A DNA stretch of 64,000 bases from Luidia sarsii (GCA_949987565.1 OX465115.1:16413557-16477556), one strand, 5' to 3'. Counted from the first letter of the stretch, positions 36,383 through 48,490 are shown. Program-made: numbers and translations. The notes: a model not told the origin generated them from the sequence alone.

Positions 36383-36900
36383 GGGCCTGACGTTTCGATC
36401 CTAGCAGGACCTTTCTCAAAGGCAGTGTGACAAGGACAAAACAGATACATGTACACGAAGGAAGGGGGAAGAGAGTGAATAGGACACGGATGAGAAACAA
36501 ATGACAACGAGTAAAGCTGGTAGGGAGAGATCAAATGGAAGGGCAAGGAGTAGGGTAGGGATCGATTAGTGAGAAGAGGGGGAAAGATCAAAGAGAGAAG
36601 TGTGGAGGAGTGAACACAAAAGAAGGATTATCAGAAAGTTGCATGGTGTTAGTCATTACCCTCCTGGATGTTGAGACCATGTGGTTGAATAGTCCGAAGA
36701 CGCTTCATCCACATTTTCTCACGGCTAAGACGGACAGCTTTACTACGGTGACCAAGGGATTCTATGCCCAGTACACTCATATCTGATATCGAATGATCAG
36801 GGAGATTGAAGTGATACCCAGTAAGCAGTAGGTAACTTATAAGTAAGTAAGTAAGCAGTTTGCAACATTTTTGTATATCAAACTTATCCGCTACATCTTT
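36383..36900 (-). pseudogene. Penelope-like retroelement fragment with GIY-YIG-type C-terminus
   Basis: On the - strand a frame ending at TAA (36,649) encodes HFNLPDHSISDMSVLGIES and then MWMKRLRTIQPHGLN, at roughly 36,819 to 36,652. In Penelope-like elements the HFN-x-PxHS block and the final (K/R)LRTxxPxGLN block mark the C-terminal GIY-YIG endonuclease region. The reverse transcriptase and the N-terminal part of the endonuclease are absent. Downstream (36,648 to 36,383) is a pyrimidine-rich 3' UTR ending in the motif TTTGAGAAAGGTCCTGC then TAGGATCGAAACGTCAGGCC. A short GTAAGTAAGTAAG microsatellite interrupts the frame just upstream. It is a 5'-truncated dead copy. Confidence 0.7.
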
Positions 36901-38457
36901 TGCAATGAATACAGCACCCCTTTGGTCACTTTTGTGAAGACGCATGACAGAAAACTCTTGGTCATGAATCTCGGCATGTGGTCCTAAAATGTTTTCATTT
37001 TTCGTTCCACGGGTCAACAGAGAGGCGGTGTCACTGAATGGGATAAGACCATCATTTTCACAAATTTTCACAAACCCTCACATTTTCACCAAGTTGAAAT
37101 CAGTCCCGCTACTAGTACTAGTATACTAGACAGCAAAATATTCTGTTAATTGTGCAAAGCACATGGTAAAAGCATGGAGGTAGAGGAGCATGGTAAAAGT
37201 AACTATTTTGTCCCTCAAGTAAGGGGGTTATTTTCAGGGTTTAATTTTCAGAAAATGCGACATGTTTTTTTGAGGTAGTGTATGCCATATGGTGGAAATA
37301 ACACTGAGCAAAGGATGAGTAAATTATTGTAAGCATAGTGATGAAATGCTGCACTACATCATTTCATCACTATTTATGGAATTATGGGGCTAACAAAGTA
37401 ATGTTACTTCTGTGCAACTCAGATCATGTTTAATTTGGAGAATACAGCAGATTTCATGTCTAATTTAGAGTATACAGCAGATTTATATATAAACTAAGGA
37501 ATCAAACATTGCAAGTGATTTATTATTTACATAATTTCAGTCTTATTCTTATAATTCTGGTATGAACTTCGTGAAAGGACATACAGAAATAACATGTAGA
37601 TGTAACTTATCAACTTATACAACTACATATATGATGTACCCTAAGATTAAAAGTCTTTTTGTAAATGTAATAGAATAGGGCCTATGTTGTCGGTTATTCT
37701 CGACAATACCATAGGTATAGTTACGTTACCGATGAAAGGATATTGCTTCTTCCAAGTGGAATACGGCACAAATGGAGAATTGAAAATATGATAGTGTCAA
37801 GCATGGTGGATCAACTGAACAAGCATGTCTATATGTGTGAAGATATCAAAGGTGAAAGTGAAAATAAGCACTGTGCAAACATGACAAAAAAGATAAGTAA
37901 TTTAAGAAATGGGCAATAGTGTGGTTTACCTATGGGTCCTTAGCTTGCAATTAGTAGTCAAAAGATAAGACCTTAGTTTCAAGCAATCACTTTTACATGT
38001 ATTTGCTCTTTATTTTTTGTGGTCACTATGCAAGGTTGGAGCATGATTGGAGCATAGAGCAAGGAAACATTCCCTAAAAAATATGATCAAAACGTACCGT
38101 TATGGTGACAGTGTTTTATCTTACATTTCGGTGCACTGTTGTTATGTTCATTTGTGAGGGTAAGCCCCTCGTTTCCCCAGCCGACTTCACTGATACATAA
38201 GCAAGTTCTGGGCTCACCCAGGTAGGTACGGGTTACCAAGCAACTTTCTTCATCAATGTTCATATACAATCACCAGACAAGTTTTCCATGGTCACCAGTA
38301 AGTGAAGTGTGTCTCTGACCCACATGATTTCTGGGGGTCTTAAAAATGTTGGTTAAATTAGGCCATTGGATGGTTTTGGAAAAATCAAAACCGAAACAAA
38401 AGAAAACCAACTTTTGGTCGGCAAAATGTATTCCATTTCTGATACATAACACTTTTA
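36901..38457. other. Intergenic DNA
   Basis: An open frame continues from the Penelope fragment to about 37,071 on the - strand without family features I recognise. The remainder shows nothing identifiable. AT-rich. Confidence 0.35.
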
Positions 38458-39597
38458 CTGAGATGCAGTGTCATAGCTAGGGTATTTTTAGTGGTGGTTC
38501 AAATTTCACCAACAAGAAGTCGTTCTCGTGAACAAAGCCTCGCGATTAGCGGCTGCGGTCAAAATGGGATAGCAACAAAACTTGTATTACATACATGTTA
38601 CCGGTAAATTAAATTAATTAATCAAATTAACTTTACTGCAAGTTTTGTTGTTAGTCATGTTCAGTACAAGTAAGGTGAACAACAAAACAAAGAATAATGT
38701 ACAGTACATGTTTGAATTGAATGTGTGTGCACTCAGTACGTGTGCAATGATTAGTAGACTTCTGCCAGCCCTTACAGTTGTTTTCTAACAAATAACTAAT
38801 GTTTTTTACAGTTATACTAGCGATGTTTTAAGTTTCGCGGTCAACCAAAGTGTATTTTCTTTCTTATAAATTTGAGAAGGAATTTGTCATTAATTTCTTG
38901 AGATATCGGAAATTGAAAATTGGAAAATCGCCCCGTGCGTCTGCGGTAGATCGAGCCAAAATGACGGAGAGAAAAAAAGAGTCAAACGCCGTCCAAATTC
39001 GTCAATTTTACCCTAAAATTGAAGCCTGTATTCCCTTCTTTCTATTCATACCACTATATCATACCACAATAATAACGAAGGGAATGCTATTAAACTACGT
39101 GGAAACAATATTCGGAGACAAACGATGAAAGTAACGTATTACTATTATTTTTTAGTCATGACCGATTTCCCTTCGCGACGTTGGCAAGTCTATATGTGGT
39201 TTCCGCCTCTAGGTAAAGCCATAGTGACACTACAGGAGCAGTAGGGCCGAAACCAGCCTACGCGCGGCACATGTGACATGTCTTTGCACACACTGTATAC
39301 TGCACAGTGCACGTGCACAGCAACCGCATGGCCGGCCTGGCTGCATACGAGTTACGACTACGATCACGCTGCGCTACTCAAGCCTGATCGGAACTTCCAG
39401 AACTATTGTATTAGCGAGACGGTTACGAGACAAAAAAGTAAAATTTATTTTACTACCGAAACCATGATATAGATTGGGATAATAATGGGGTGAACACAGT
39501 GCCGGTCGGATGCATTGTTTTTCACCAGGAGTGGTGGACGGAAATTACCCGTGGTGGTCGGCCCCGTCCACCGCCGACCAGCTACACTGCTGAGATG
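38458..39597. mobile_element. hAT-type MITE with perfect 8-bp target-site duplication
   Basis: Element 38,466-39,589 (1,124 bp) is flanked on both sides by CTGAGATG (38,458-38,465 and 39,590-39,597). The ends are CAGTGTCATAGCTAGGG on the left and, read inward on the other strand, CAGTGTAGCTGGTCGG on the right. An 8-bp duplication and CA-initial short inverted repeats are hallmarks of the hAT superfamily. No transposase frame is present, so it is non-autonomous. Internal sequence contains a GC-rich segment with several CpGs near 39,240-39,380. Confidence 0.8.
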
Positions 39598-39827
39598 TAT
39601 AGAAAATAAAAACAGATTTATGATTTTTTCATACGAAAAGTAATAACATTTAGTTTCACGTTTAAAAAAATGCAAAACCGAAAAAACTCGAATGCAAAAC
39701 TGGAACAACTGGTGAGCCACCCTGGCCTGACAGGTACCACTACCAACAACCAGGTGAAAATAACTAAAAAAAGGCTGTCCTGAACACACACCATGTACAC
39801 ACAGTCTAGTCATGCACAGTACAGTGT

Positions 39828-39900
39828 ACACGTACATGTACATGTACATGTACATGTACAGTACTATATAAATCAGTGTTCATGTACATGTACTGTACAG
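39828..39900. repeat. GTACAT palindromic tandem run
   Basis: GTACAT is repeated about five times with no interruption, then again in shorter form near 39,881. Any GTACATGTAC stretch is self-complementary. The motif is scattered through much of the window. Confidence 0.9.
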
Positions 39901-42350
39901 TGGTACTGACAGTGTACAGTGTTTTACCCAGGCTATTACATAATAGGACGTAACAGCCACGACCAACCAGACCAAACACCCGAGGCATTAATTAGTTTGT
40001 GGCTCTCCTGGGAGGTCCCAGGAGCAGGTTTTGCACTGGGGTCGCTGGGTGGCGCTATCTAAAAAACCGAGCAAGGAAACCACGAGAATGGGCCTTTAAT
40101 GTTCACTTTACCATATTTTGAGTAAATGGATCATTCCAGTAAAAAATATCAACATGAACAAATCTGGAACAAAACGGGAGAAAAAGGAAAGCCTTCACTA
40201 GATTGAGGTTGAAATGGTCCAGTTGAAGGACTGTACCAGACTGTACAGAAAACCAATTGGCTTGGATAGCTAATGATTGTATGGACCCTAAGTATAGGGT
40301 TTGATGACTGATGCTAGCACTGCATGTACAGGAAACGCATCCTTTCACAAAAGTCATCAGAAATTTCAATTTTAATCTACAAGAGAACATCCTAAATATC
40401 ACTGGGTTCAATGCTTACGTACACGGCTTTGAGAGGGATAGTCTAACCCTTTCAGGTACCTAATGTGTTTGCACTTTGTGGTATAATTTATGGCCATACC
40501 CAAGAAATGATCAATTTCCTGTTTGTTCCCGCTTCTAAAGGCAGGGGAGTCACTGTGCTTTTTTTTTCACTCAACTGATTTGCATGTGCACTGGCAAAGT
40601 GTGTGTATACAAATATAAACGTACATGTCGATCTGGTATGTAGGTATGCCTTTATGCAGTTTGTAAACAGGCACTGTAATTGTACAAGTTAACATGTTGT
40701 TCCATGCATGGCAGGAAAATGTACAGTACAACTACTTGTGTGCAGTTCATCCAAATTGGAAACTTACTCTTCAGAAGAGAACCCAAAATCAGTGAAATCA
40801 ACCCTCAATAGTTAACTCAAAGTGAGAATTTGACCCAGTGGTTGCTCACTGGGAAATAACTAAAGTCCCACACTGGACTTCAAATGTGAAAAGTTTCTAT
40901 CATCTTGGTAAGTTTTACTGAAAAAAATCCAGTGCAGACAGGGCTTAAGGAATGCTTTTTGTAAAGTTCTCAAAACTCAAAAGTGACCATGAGCAGCCTA
41001 CATGTATTTCTTATTGATTATAGCAGCACTGGACTGTGCTATGCTGGGTTTGTACATTGTTTCATAATAATGTGCATTCTTATACATGTATGTACACGTG
41101 GTAATACCATACCAATGTAGAAGGATTGAGATCAGACAATCTATGAACTGAACACCAACTTGCAAGAGTGTACACGAGTCTGTATTACAAGTCTAATACT
41201 CTAATCCCAAGGCCCCCTGAACATGTGTACAATAAGACTTTAAGAGCCCTGCAGTTTATCAACACAAGCAGACAAGTTTCAAGTTCAACACGTAGAAAGG
41301 GTTTGGGAGGATGTAAGATGATCTAAAAGTATTTGAATAGTCATGTACATACAGTGTATGGTATGCAAACATGACCGCAATGCAGTAATTAATTCAATGT
41401 ATACCCTGCATAAAAAAAAATGTAGAAAATCATGGAGGGTACAGTACATGTACATGTGTACACGTACTGCATAGCTGGGGGGATGAAGTTACTGTACATG
41501 TATGTAATATATCAACTAAAAATACACACATGTATGATGTAGTACATGTACATGAGGCCTAGTATGTTGTAGGCCTGCTTACTGCTATACAGACCTGTAT
41601 TACAGGTATGTTTTGACTTTAGCCCTTTTCACACTATACAGCCAATCCCAAGGGAATAAATCCCCAAAATAAATCCAGGGAATTTTTCACCCCACCAACA
41701 TCCTGGCACCATTCACACTGGACCATTTTGGTAACTCCCAGGGACACTATTTCCAGGGAATATGCACCCGTTGTCATTTCACACCAGTGGCAATCAATCC
41801 CCAGGAAATGTGTAAATAGAAGGCATAATGTGTAGATTGGGAACCTTGGGCAAACCCTCACTAAACAACATTCTCACTGATACAATCATGGACTAGACTT
41901 TGTACTTTCTGTACATAGTTCTTAAACATCTTAAACATCTTTATTTTAGTTTAAAACCCATGTTATTGTTATCTGTCTGACTGGTCACAGCAGACAGTGT
42001 TCATGCCTAAGCCCTAAACCCTTAGAACCCTATCAGTCACACCAGAAAATCAAAAAACATACATTACAAGAGAAAATGGTCAATGACAACTTTTCCTAAA
42101 AACAAAGCACATGTACATGTATACCAGTGGAAAGAGTATTAAATTTACTCTATTCAGATACAAAAAAAAATATAAAATATCATAAAATATATCAATAGAA
42201 CAGTGAATGAGATACATGTAGCACCATCATTTTCAGAAACCTAAAAAAATTGACAAAATTTCACGGAGTTCGCCGAACTTCGGTATTTGTTTTGTAGTTT
42301 TCTGTGTCCTTTTTTAGCAAGTGGTTGTGCCAGATCATGGATGCATTGTT
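39901..42350. other. Intergenic DNA
   Basis: No coding exon is recognised. Scattered TGTACATGTACA palindromes occur. A block at about 41,620-41,800 (TTTTCACAC, CCCAGGGA, CCAGGGAAT repeated with variation) has the look of an interspersed repeat, but no second copy is visible here. Confidence 0.35.
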
Positions 42351-42359
42351 AGTTAGTTA

Positions 42360-42460
42360 CTGTACTACTACTACTAGTACTACTGGTACTTAGTACTACT
42401 ACTAAAACTAAAAGTACTAGTACTACTACTACTACTACTAGTACTAGTACTACTAATAGA
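42360..42460. repeat. (TACTAG/TAC)n microsatellite
   Basis: An imperfect run of TACTACTAGTAC units, itself partly palindromic (CTAGTACTAG). A shorter (GTA)n run occurs at about 42,688-42,722. Confidence 0.9.
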
Positions 42461-43119
42461 TACTGGATAGTGTTACAGTCTGTAGTGTTAGTTGTTACAT
42501 TACAAATACATTTTGTTGGTTTTCAACCGTTTTGGGTTTAAACTTTTTCCAAGACTGTTAAATTGATGGTATTCAACTGAAATCTTGCCGTTTTGGGTTT
42601 GTGAATCCCTTACTTCCTCCCAGGTTTTTCCATGTATAACAATTTATATGGACAGTTTGTCCAAGGTATGATACAGGCTAGTACTTATGTAGTAGTAGTA
42701 GTACTAGTAGTACATGTAGTACAGTACAGACTACACAGTATTCAAGCGCCTGGCCGGTTAACGTTAACTTACCCCGACTTTACGCGATAACCAGTACACC
42801 TATTCAGTATCATCATCTGATTGCGTAAAATAAACTCATTACTTCGGCCAACTGAAGCAAACAACATATCAGAGAATCTTGCAATCCATCTTGCATTACT
42901 GAGAGTAAGAGAAGAGTAACGGACGTCATTCGTATCCCGACAAACGTTCACTTAGGAAGCAGTCTGCCTTCAATTGACCCTCCTCTCCGCTTCGTGAACA
43001 AGGAAGTGAAAATCCTTTATTAAAAGTCGTCTGGTATCCTGACTTTGCACATTTGCCCCTGAAAGACTTCAAGGAGCCAGACCTATGCAGCACGGGGCAT
43101 ACCCCCTCGGACGTATACA

Positions 43120-43172
43120 ATACATGTACACACTGTACACATGTACATGTACACACTGTACACATGTACATT
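43120..43172. repeat. Palindromic ACATGTACACACTGT tandem pair
   Basis: Two copies of ACATGTACACACTGTACAC in tandem, rich in self-complementary TGTACA cores. Confidence 0.8.
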
Positions 43173-43435
43173 ATAATTAATGTATTATGATTATACGTAT
43201 TATCGGCCCAGCACGATTTGAGGTATGAAATACACGATACTTCCCCTGTAGCGTTTTAGAAGCACTACATGTGGTTTTTCAAGAACACGAACCTGATTTC
43301 CGACACCAATGGACCCCTAAATAATAATAATCACTAATACACACCCTACACAATAAGGCTGTGCGCAAAGGTACGTCCATCGTTGAGGGGGCTAGATATC
43401 TCCACTGTCCACAGTCTGGATAACTGTACAGGTAC

Positions 43436-43960
43436 AAACGATTTCACTACTCTATCACTACTTCATAAGAAGACAAAATTAATAAATTATTTCACTACTC
43501 TATCACTACTCCATAAGAACACAAAATTAATAAACTATTTCACTACTCTATCACTACTCCATAAGAACACAAAATTAATAAACTATTTCACTACTCTATC
43601 ACTACTCCATAAGAACACAAAATTAATAAACGATTTCACTACTCTATCACTACTCCATAAGAACACAAAATTAATAAATTATTTCACTACTCTATCACTA
43701 CTCCATAAGAACACAAAATTAATAAACTATTTCACTACTCTATCACTACTCCATAAGAACACAAAGCTAATAAACTATTTCACTACTCTATCACTACTCC
43801 ATAAGAACACAAAATTAATAAACTATTTCACTACTCTATCACTACTCCATAAGAACACGTGCAAATGATTTCACAACCGAATCACTACTCCATTCGAACA
43901 CGCGCAAACGATTTCATTACAATAATCATTACTCCGTAAGAATTCACGCGCAAACGACTA
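43436..43960. repeat. 48-bp minisatellite, about nine core copies
   Basis: The unit TTTCACTACTCTATCACTAC continues with a CCATAAGAACACAAAATTAA-type second half, period 48 bp, from about 43,441 to 43,868. It is followed by two degenerate units to about 43,960 carrying CGCGCAAACGA. The period is a multiple of three and one + strand frame stays open through all copies (a 16-residue repeat, FTTLSLLHKNTKLINY). That frame has no ATG and no splice support, so it is best read as a non-coding array. Confidence 0.93.
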
Positions 43961-44286
43961 CGTAAGGACTTATCTTTGCAATTTCTCTGAATTAAAAAGA
44001 TAATGGACTTCTGGAATCCAAGTGACATCTTTGCTAACACTTAAAATCATTCATTGTGAGTGAAAGGAACAATTTTGGGCAAATTGTAGGAGCGGCAAAA
44101 TTATTATGCTCATTCATTTCTCGCGAACAAGCTGTACCGTATTATTATTAATTTGTTTAAAATCGTACGCCCTCAGCGGTCAATGGGCGCCAGGATTAGC
44201 GAAAACGCCATAAAATAATACGAGCTGCTGTATTAGCCGATTTTGTACACAGCGGGCCGTGCACAGGGTTAGGGAGCAGCGATCTA

Positions 44287-45680
44287 CAAAATCAAATGAT
44301 ATAGCGTTTCCCCAGCTGTGTATTATGTATAAGAGATACACGTCTCAAGATTAGACGATACAGCGTTTCCCCAGACGTATGTATAAGTATAGGAGATACG
44401 GGCATACAAAATCATATGATACAGCATTTCCTCAGCTCTGTGTATTAAGTATAGGGGATGCACGTATACAAAAACACACGATACAGCGTTTCCCCAGCTG
44501 TGTGTATTAAGTATAAGAGATGCACGTATACAAAATCACACGATACAGCGTTTCCCCAGCTGTGTGTATTAAGTATAAGAGATGCACGTATACAAAATCA
44601 CACGATACAGCGTTTCCCCATCCGCGTGTCTTATGCATAGAAGATGTGCATACAAAATCACACGATACAGCGTTTCCCCATTCGCGTGTCTTATGCATAG
44701 GAGATGTGCATACAAAATCATACGATATAGCGTTTCCCCATCTGCGTGTCTTATGCATAGGAGATATGTGCATACAAAATCACACGATATAGCGTTTCCC
44801 CATCTGCGTGTCTTATGCATAGGAGATATGTGCATACAAAATCACACGATACAGCGTTTCCCCATCCGCGTGTCTTATGCATAGGAGATATGTGCATACA
44901 AAATCATACGATACAGCGTTTCCCCAGCTGTGTGTATTAAGTATAAGAGATGCACGTATACAAAATCACACGATACAGTGTTTCCCCATCCGCGTGTCTT
45001 ATGCATAGGAGATATGTGCATACAAAATCATACGATATAGCGTTTCCCCATCTGCGTGTCTTATGCATAGGAGATATGTGCATACAAAATCACACGATAC
45101 AGCGTTTCCCCATCTGCGTGTCTTTTGCATAGGAGATGGGCATACAAAATCACACGATACAGCGTTTCCCCATCTGCGTGTCTTATGCAGGAGATATGTG
45201 CATACAAAATCACACGATACAGCGTTTCCCCATCCGCGTGTCTTATGCATAGGAGATATGTGCATACAAAATCACACGATACAGCGTTTCCCCATCTGCG
45301 TGTCTTATGCATAGGAGATACGTGCATACAAAATCACACGATACAGCGTTTCCCCAGCTGTGTGTATTAAGTATAAGAGATGCACGTATACAAAATCACA
45401 CGATACAGCGTTTCCCCAGCTATGTGTATTAACTATAGGAGATACGTGAATACAAAATCATATGATACAGCGTTTCCTCAGTTGTGTGTATTATGTATAG
45501 GAGACACCCGTATACAAAATCACTCGATAAAGCAGCGTTTCCCAAGCTGTGTGTATTTTTAAATGAGATACGGCCATACAAAATCATATGATACAGCGTT
45601 TCCTCAGCTCTGTGTATTATTTACAGGAGATACAGGCATACAAAATCACACGATACAGCATTTCCTCAGCTGTGTTCCTT
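44287..45680. repeat. 62-bp minisatellite array, about 22 copies, two subfamilies
   Basis: The unit core is ACACGATACAGCGTTTCCCC followed by one of two versions: AGCTGTGTGTATTAAGTATA (subfamily A, mostly at the array edges) or ATCCGCGTGTCTTATGCATA (subfamily B, centre). Typical spacing is 62 bp with 60-64 bp variants. The outer copies are more diverged, as expected if homogenisation acts in the middle. Reading frames on both strands are by-products of the repetition. Confidence 0.95.
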
Positions 45681-46356
45681 TTTATTCATTTTATTAATAG
45701 AAAAAAAGAAAACAAAAGACACTTTATAATGTTTTTACAAAAGTGGTACAGTGCAGAAATATTGCAAACTTCTTTCTAACTTAAATGACCCAAATACAAA
45801 TGTTTCAATCCATGCAGGATCTTTCACAAAGGAGGAAAGATTTTACTGGTATCCAAACATTAGGTCCTTTAGGTCTTTGAAGGGATATTATTCTGTGGTT
45901 CTTTTTTTATCAATGCGCGGTTATTTGGAGGTTTTAATTTAGAGAAATGTTAAACTATTTAATAACAATTCATGTCATTTCTTATTGAAGAAATCAAGCA
46001 TTGGTCAGTTGTGAACGAAATTAGTTCAGCCAAGGTAAAATATACCCACAAGGTTTTTTTTATATTGTAACTGATTGATATGGCGTTGCCAATTTCTAAT
46101 CTAATTCTAATCCTTTGAAGTGCGTCTACTGCTGTAGATTACATGGCCCATGCAGCGATGTAGTTTGACCAACAAGTGACATGTCAGCATCCTTAGTCAC
46201 TTCTATCTTATGTTGAGAATTATTGATGGTTCCTGCAGGCAGTAGGAAGTGCAAGGTGACTAATTTTACACGGCTGATTTTCAACCTCATTGTTTGTAAT
46301 AATGTAAATAAATTTCCTTGAACTCAACTAAATTGCCCTAAGCCCGAGGTTTTTTT
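45681..46356. other. Intergenic DNA with a degenerate Penelope-type trace
   Basis: The block at 45,745-45,840 (GAAATATTGCAAACTTCTTT, then TCCATGCAGGATCTTTCACA) aligns loosely with the body and end of the family at 19,040. Nothing else is recognised. Confidence 0.35.
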
Positions 46357-46452
46357 GATGTGTAAATGGGGTACATGTGTAAATGGGGTACATGTGTAAA
46401 TGGGGTACATGTGTAAATGGGGTACATGTGTAAATGGGGTACATGTGTAAAT
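46357..46452. repeat. 17-bp tandem repeat, five to six copies
   Basis: TGTAAATGGGGTACATG is repeated head to tail without change, then decays. Confidence 0.95.
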
Positions 46453-46677
46453 TATGCACATACAGTACATGAACATTGGGCATGGTTATGGTAACAACTT
46501 TTGCAGTAATCCATCTAGCTATCCCTTTAGACAATCACTGACGGGCCGGTTTCATTCAGATGTAAACAACCAATTGTTGTAAATCTCCGGGATCACATGC
46601 AAAGTGAAATAAATAAAGGGGGAAATATGACTGAGAATGTTTGAACAAATTCTGAAAAATAGCGATCAAAACCTTGA

Positions 46678-46763
46678 CTGGACCGCGACCGGGACTTGAA
46701 CCCGAGACCTCTGGTTTTGCGTACCAGCGCTCTAACCATCTGATGAGCTATCCAGCCCTTAGG
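46678..46763 (-). repeat. tRNA-derived SINE, best-preserved head
   Basis: The - strand reads GGCTGGATAGCTCATCAGAT, GGTTAGAGCGCTGGTACGCA and AAACCAGAGGTCTCGGGTTC, then AAGTCCCGG. It folds as a tRNA cloverleaf with an A-box-like TAGCTCA...GGTTAGAG and a B-box-like GGGTTCAAGTCCC. The anticodon stem is CTGGT/ACCAG and the loop lacks the invariant T33. Adjacent sequence (TTCATTCAGATGTAAACAAC at 46,552) is shared with the element at 59,892-60,085, so this is a SINE and not a tRNA gene. Confidence 0.75.
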
Positions 46764-46974
46764 TGGCGCCCTTCATAAAACATCACCTAGTCTTTGCCGT
46801 GTGGGGGCACCAGTCAGAAGAAAAATAGGACAATGCGGTGAATGTCTCACTGCTCCGTCGACCTGCGTATCTTTGATTGTATGTACGCGGTTCACTGCAC
46901 TCCGCTGTCAGATTTCAACGAGGCAACATGTCAACGCGTGTAACTACACGGCACTATGCCAGTAGCGTACTGTG

Positions 46975-47369
46975 GGGCACAGGCTTTGAGGCTAACGTGC
47001 CTGCACTCAATGGCGGTTGTCGTATGAACTGGACAGTATTTTGCCGCCATTGTTGGCCCTTGGGCGACAGAAATATTAGGCCCGAGGCTGTTTTTATGAG
47101 TGGAGCTTCGCCTTCAAGTCGTGGAACAGTGGACTGAACTTCGCCAGTAGTTCGCTCACAGTCACAGTTGGGCGTTGGCTTTGAGGCTAAAATGTGTGTA
47201 CTTGATGGCGGTTGCCATTTTGGCCCTTGGTTGAGTGGACATCCGGGCCCGAGGCTGTTGCTGTTAGTGGAGCTTCGTCTAGGCAGAATTACGACAACCG
47301 TCTTCACTTCTCAAGCAGATCAAGACAGAATCTGCTGTGATAAGCCATTGGTACTTGTCTCACGAAGGT
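46975..47369 (+). promoter_or_regulatory. GC-rich duplicated block and candidate first exon
   Basis: Two diverged copies of a ~120-bp GC-rich segment (46,975-47,112 and 47,165-47,285) share GCTTTGAGGCTAA, GATGGCGGTTGCC/AATGGCGGTTGTC, TTGGCCCTTGG, GCCCGAGGCTGTT and GTGGAGCTTCG. GGCGGTTG/CGCCAT-type motifs and local CpG enrichment resemble an invertebrate promoter. A strong donor, CACGAAG|GTAAGTGGG, follows at 47,369/47,370. It could be the first exon of the + strand unit whose next exon is at 48,491. Promoter status is inferred. Confidence 0.4.
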
Positions 47370-48490
47370 AAGTGGGCGATTTCTGCACGAACCTTTTATT
47401 TTCAAATCGCGCGCCAAAAATGTACCCTCACAATTAAACCCAAAATGGCCGATAAAAAGCTAATTTTTTGGACCGCTGCTGCAGGGCCTACAGTGTAGGC
47501 CTAACTTCCCAAATTCAACAAAATGACAAATTTCTGAAAACAGCTTTGGCTTGATGGACAGTGAATTCTTTCATGTTTCGTACCGAAACCCCGAACGCTT
47601 TTTCCAAAATAATTTGCATATCAAAAAGGTGTTAGCCAGAGTAGCATGCGCCCTCTATTGTGTAATATTGTTGAATAATGAGGAGCATTCTTGGTAGATC
47701 TATTCTGAGGGCAAGTGGCCTTTTATCCAAGGCGTATTGTCAGGAAATTTAAAACAATTCCTTTGGTTTTCATTGGTAGAGGTGAAAAATCCCAGTGCAC
47801 ATAGCCCATATCACCCCTTGGTCTCGGGTGACAACTCATTAATTACGTGCATATTAATTAGCAGTGGGGTAAATTACTTCCGATGCCTTTTATGGACTTC
47901 TCGAAGAGTTCTCACACAGAAAAGCAAGGGCCTGCTTGCTCAGTACTCCAGTATGCATTCACTGTGTGGGCATGGGCATTATTTGGTATTATTATGCCCC
48001 ACCCCTTACTAGACCGAGGTAGGCCGTGAGTGACCTCGGTGTGACCACGACCGTGCCAACACACAGGGTGTGTGGTAGGAGCCAGGCAAGGACAGATTAC
48101 CCTAGCTAGTCTAACCCTATTAAACGTAAACAGACGCCATTGCTGAGGATGTCCTATATAGGAGGGCTGGTCTGAATTGTTTTTATTGTTTTCCTTTTTT
48201 TTTCTATTTTGACGGAATAGGCTAATTAATAATTATGATACACCTTGTACCAAGGGATATACCGTGCATGTATTGACGTGCTTAATTCTCTATTAAAATG
48301 GGTTACGCCTCAGGGTTAACGTTAAAATTAATGTGCACAATAAATGCATGTAAATTTGACATTTTATTGCTGAAAATTTGACATTACGATACTTGGGTTG
48401 TGTAAGAATGCAAATGATTCCCTACTCTATATCTAAAATGCAATGCTTGATAAGTTATGCAGTGATGGGATTTGTTTGTTTTAATTTTAG
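47370..48490 (+). other. Putative intron
   Basis: About 1.1 kb between the candidate donor at 47,370 and the acceptor TTTAATTTTAG at 48,480-48,490. No exon is recognised inside. Confidence 0.3.

Noticed and set aside
43383..43868. 161-codon frame of 16-residue repeats
   Set aside because: It has no ATG anywhere in frame, no splice signals, and is wholly explained by a 48-bp tandem repeat.
44458..45370. Repetitive Cys/His-containing frames on both strands
   Set aside because: They are translations of the 62-bp minisatellite, present in several frames on both strands at once.
43436..45680. CRISPR array
   Set aside because: Repeats are contiguous without unique spacers, and the genome is eukaryotic.
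46678..46763. Functional tRNA gene
   Set aside because: The anticodon loop lacks T33, the acceptor stem does not pair, and the sequence is one of several diverged copies attached to a shared SINE body.
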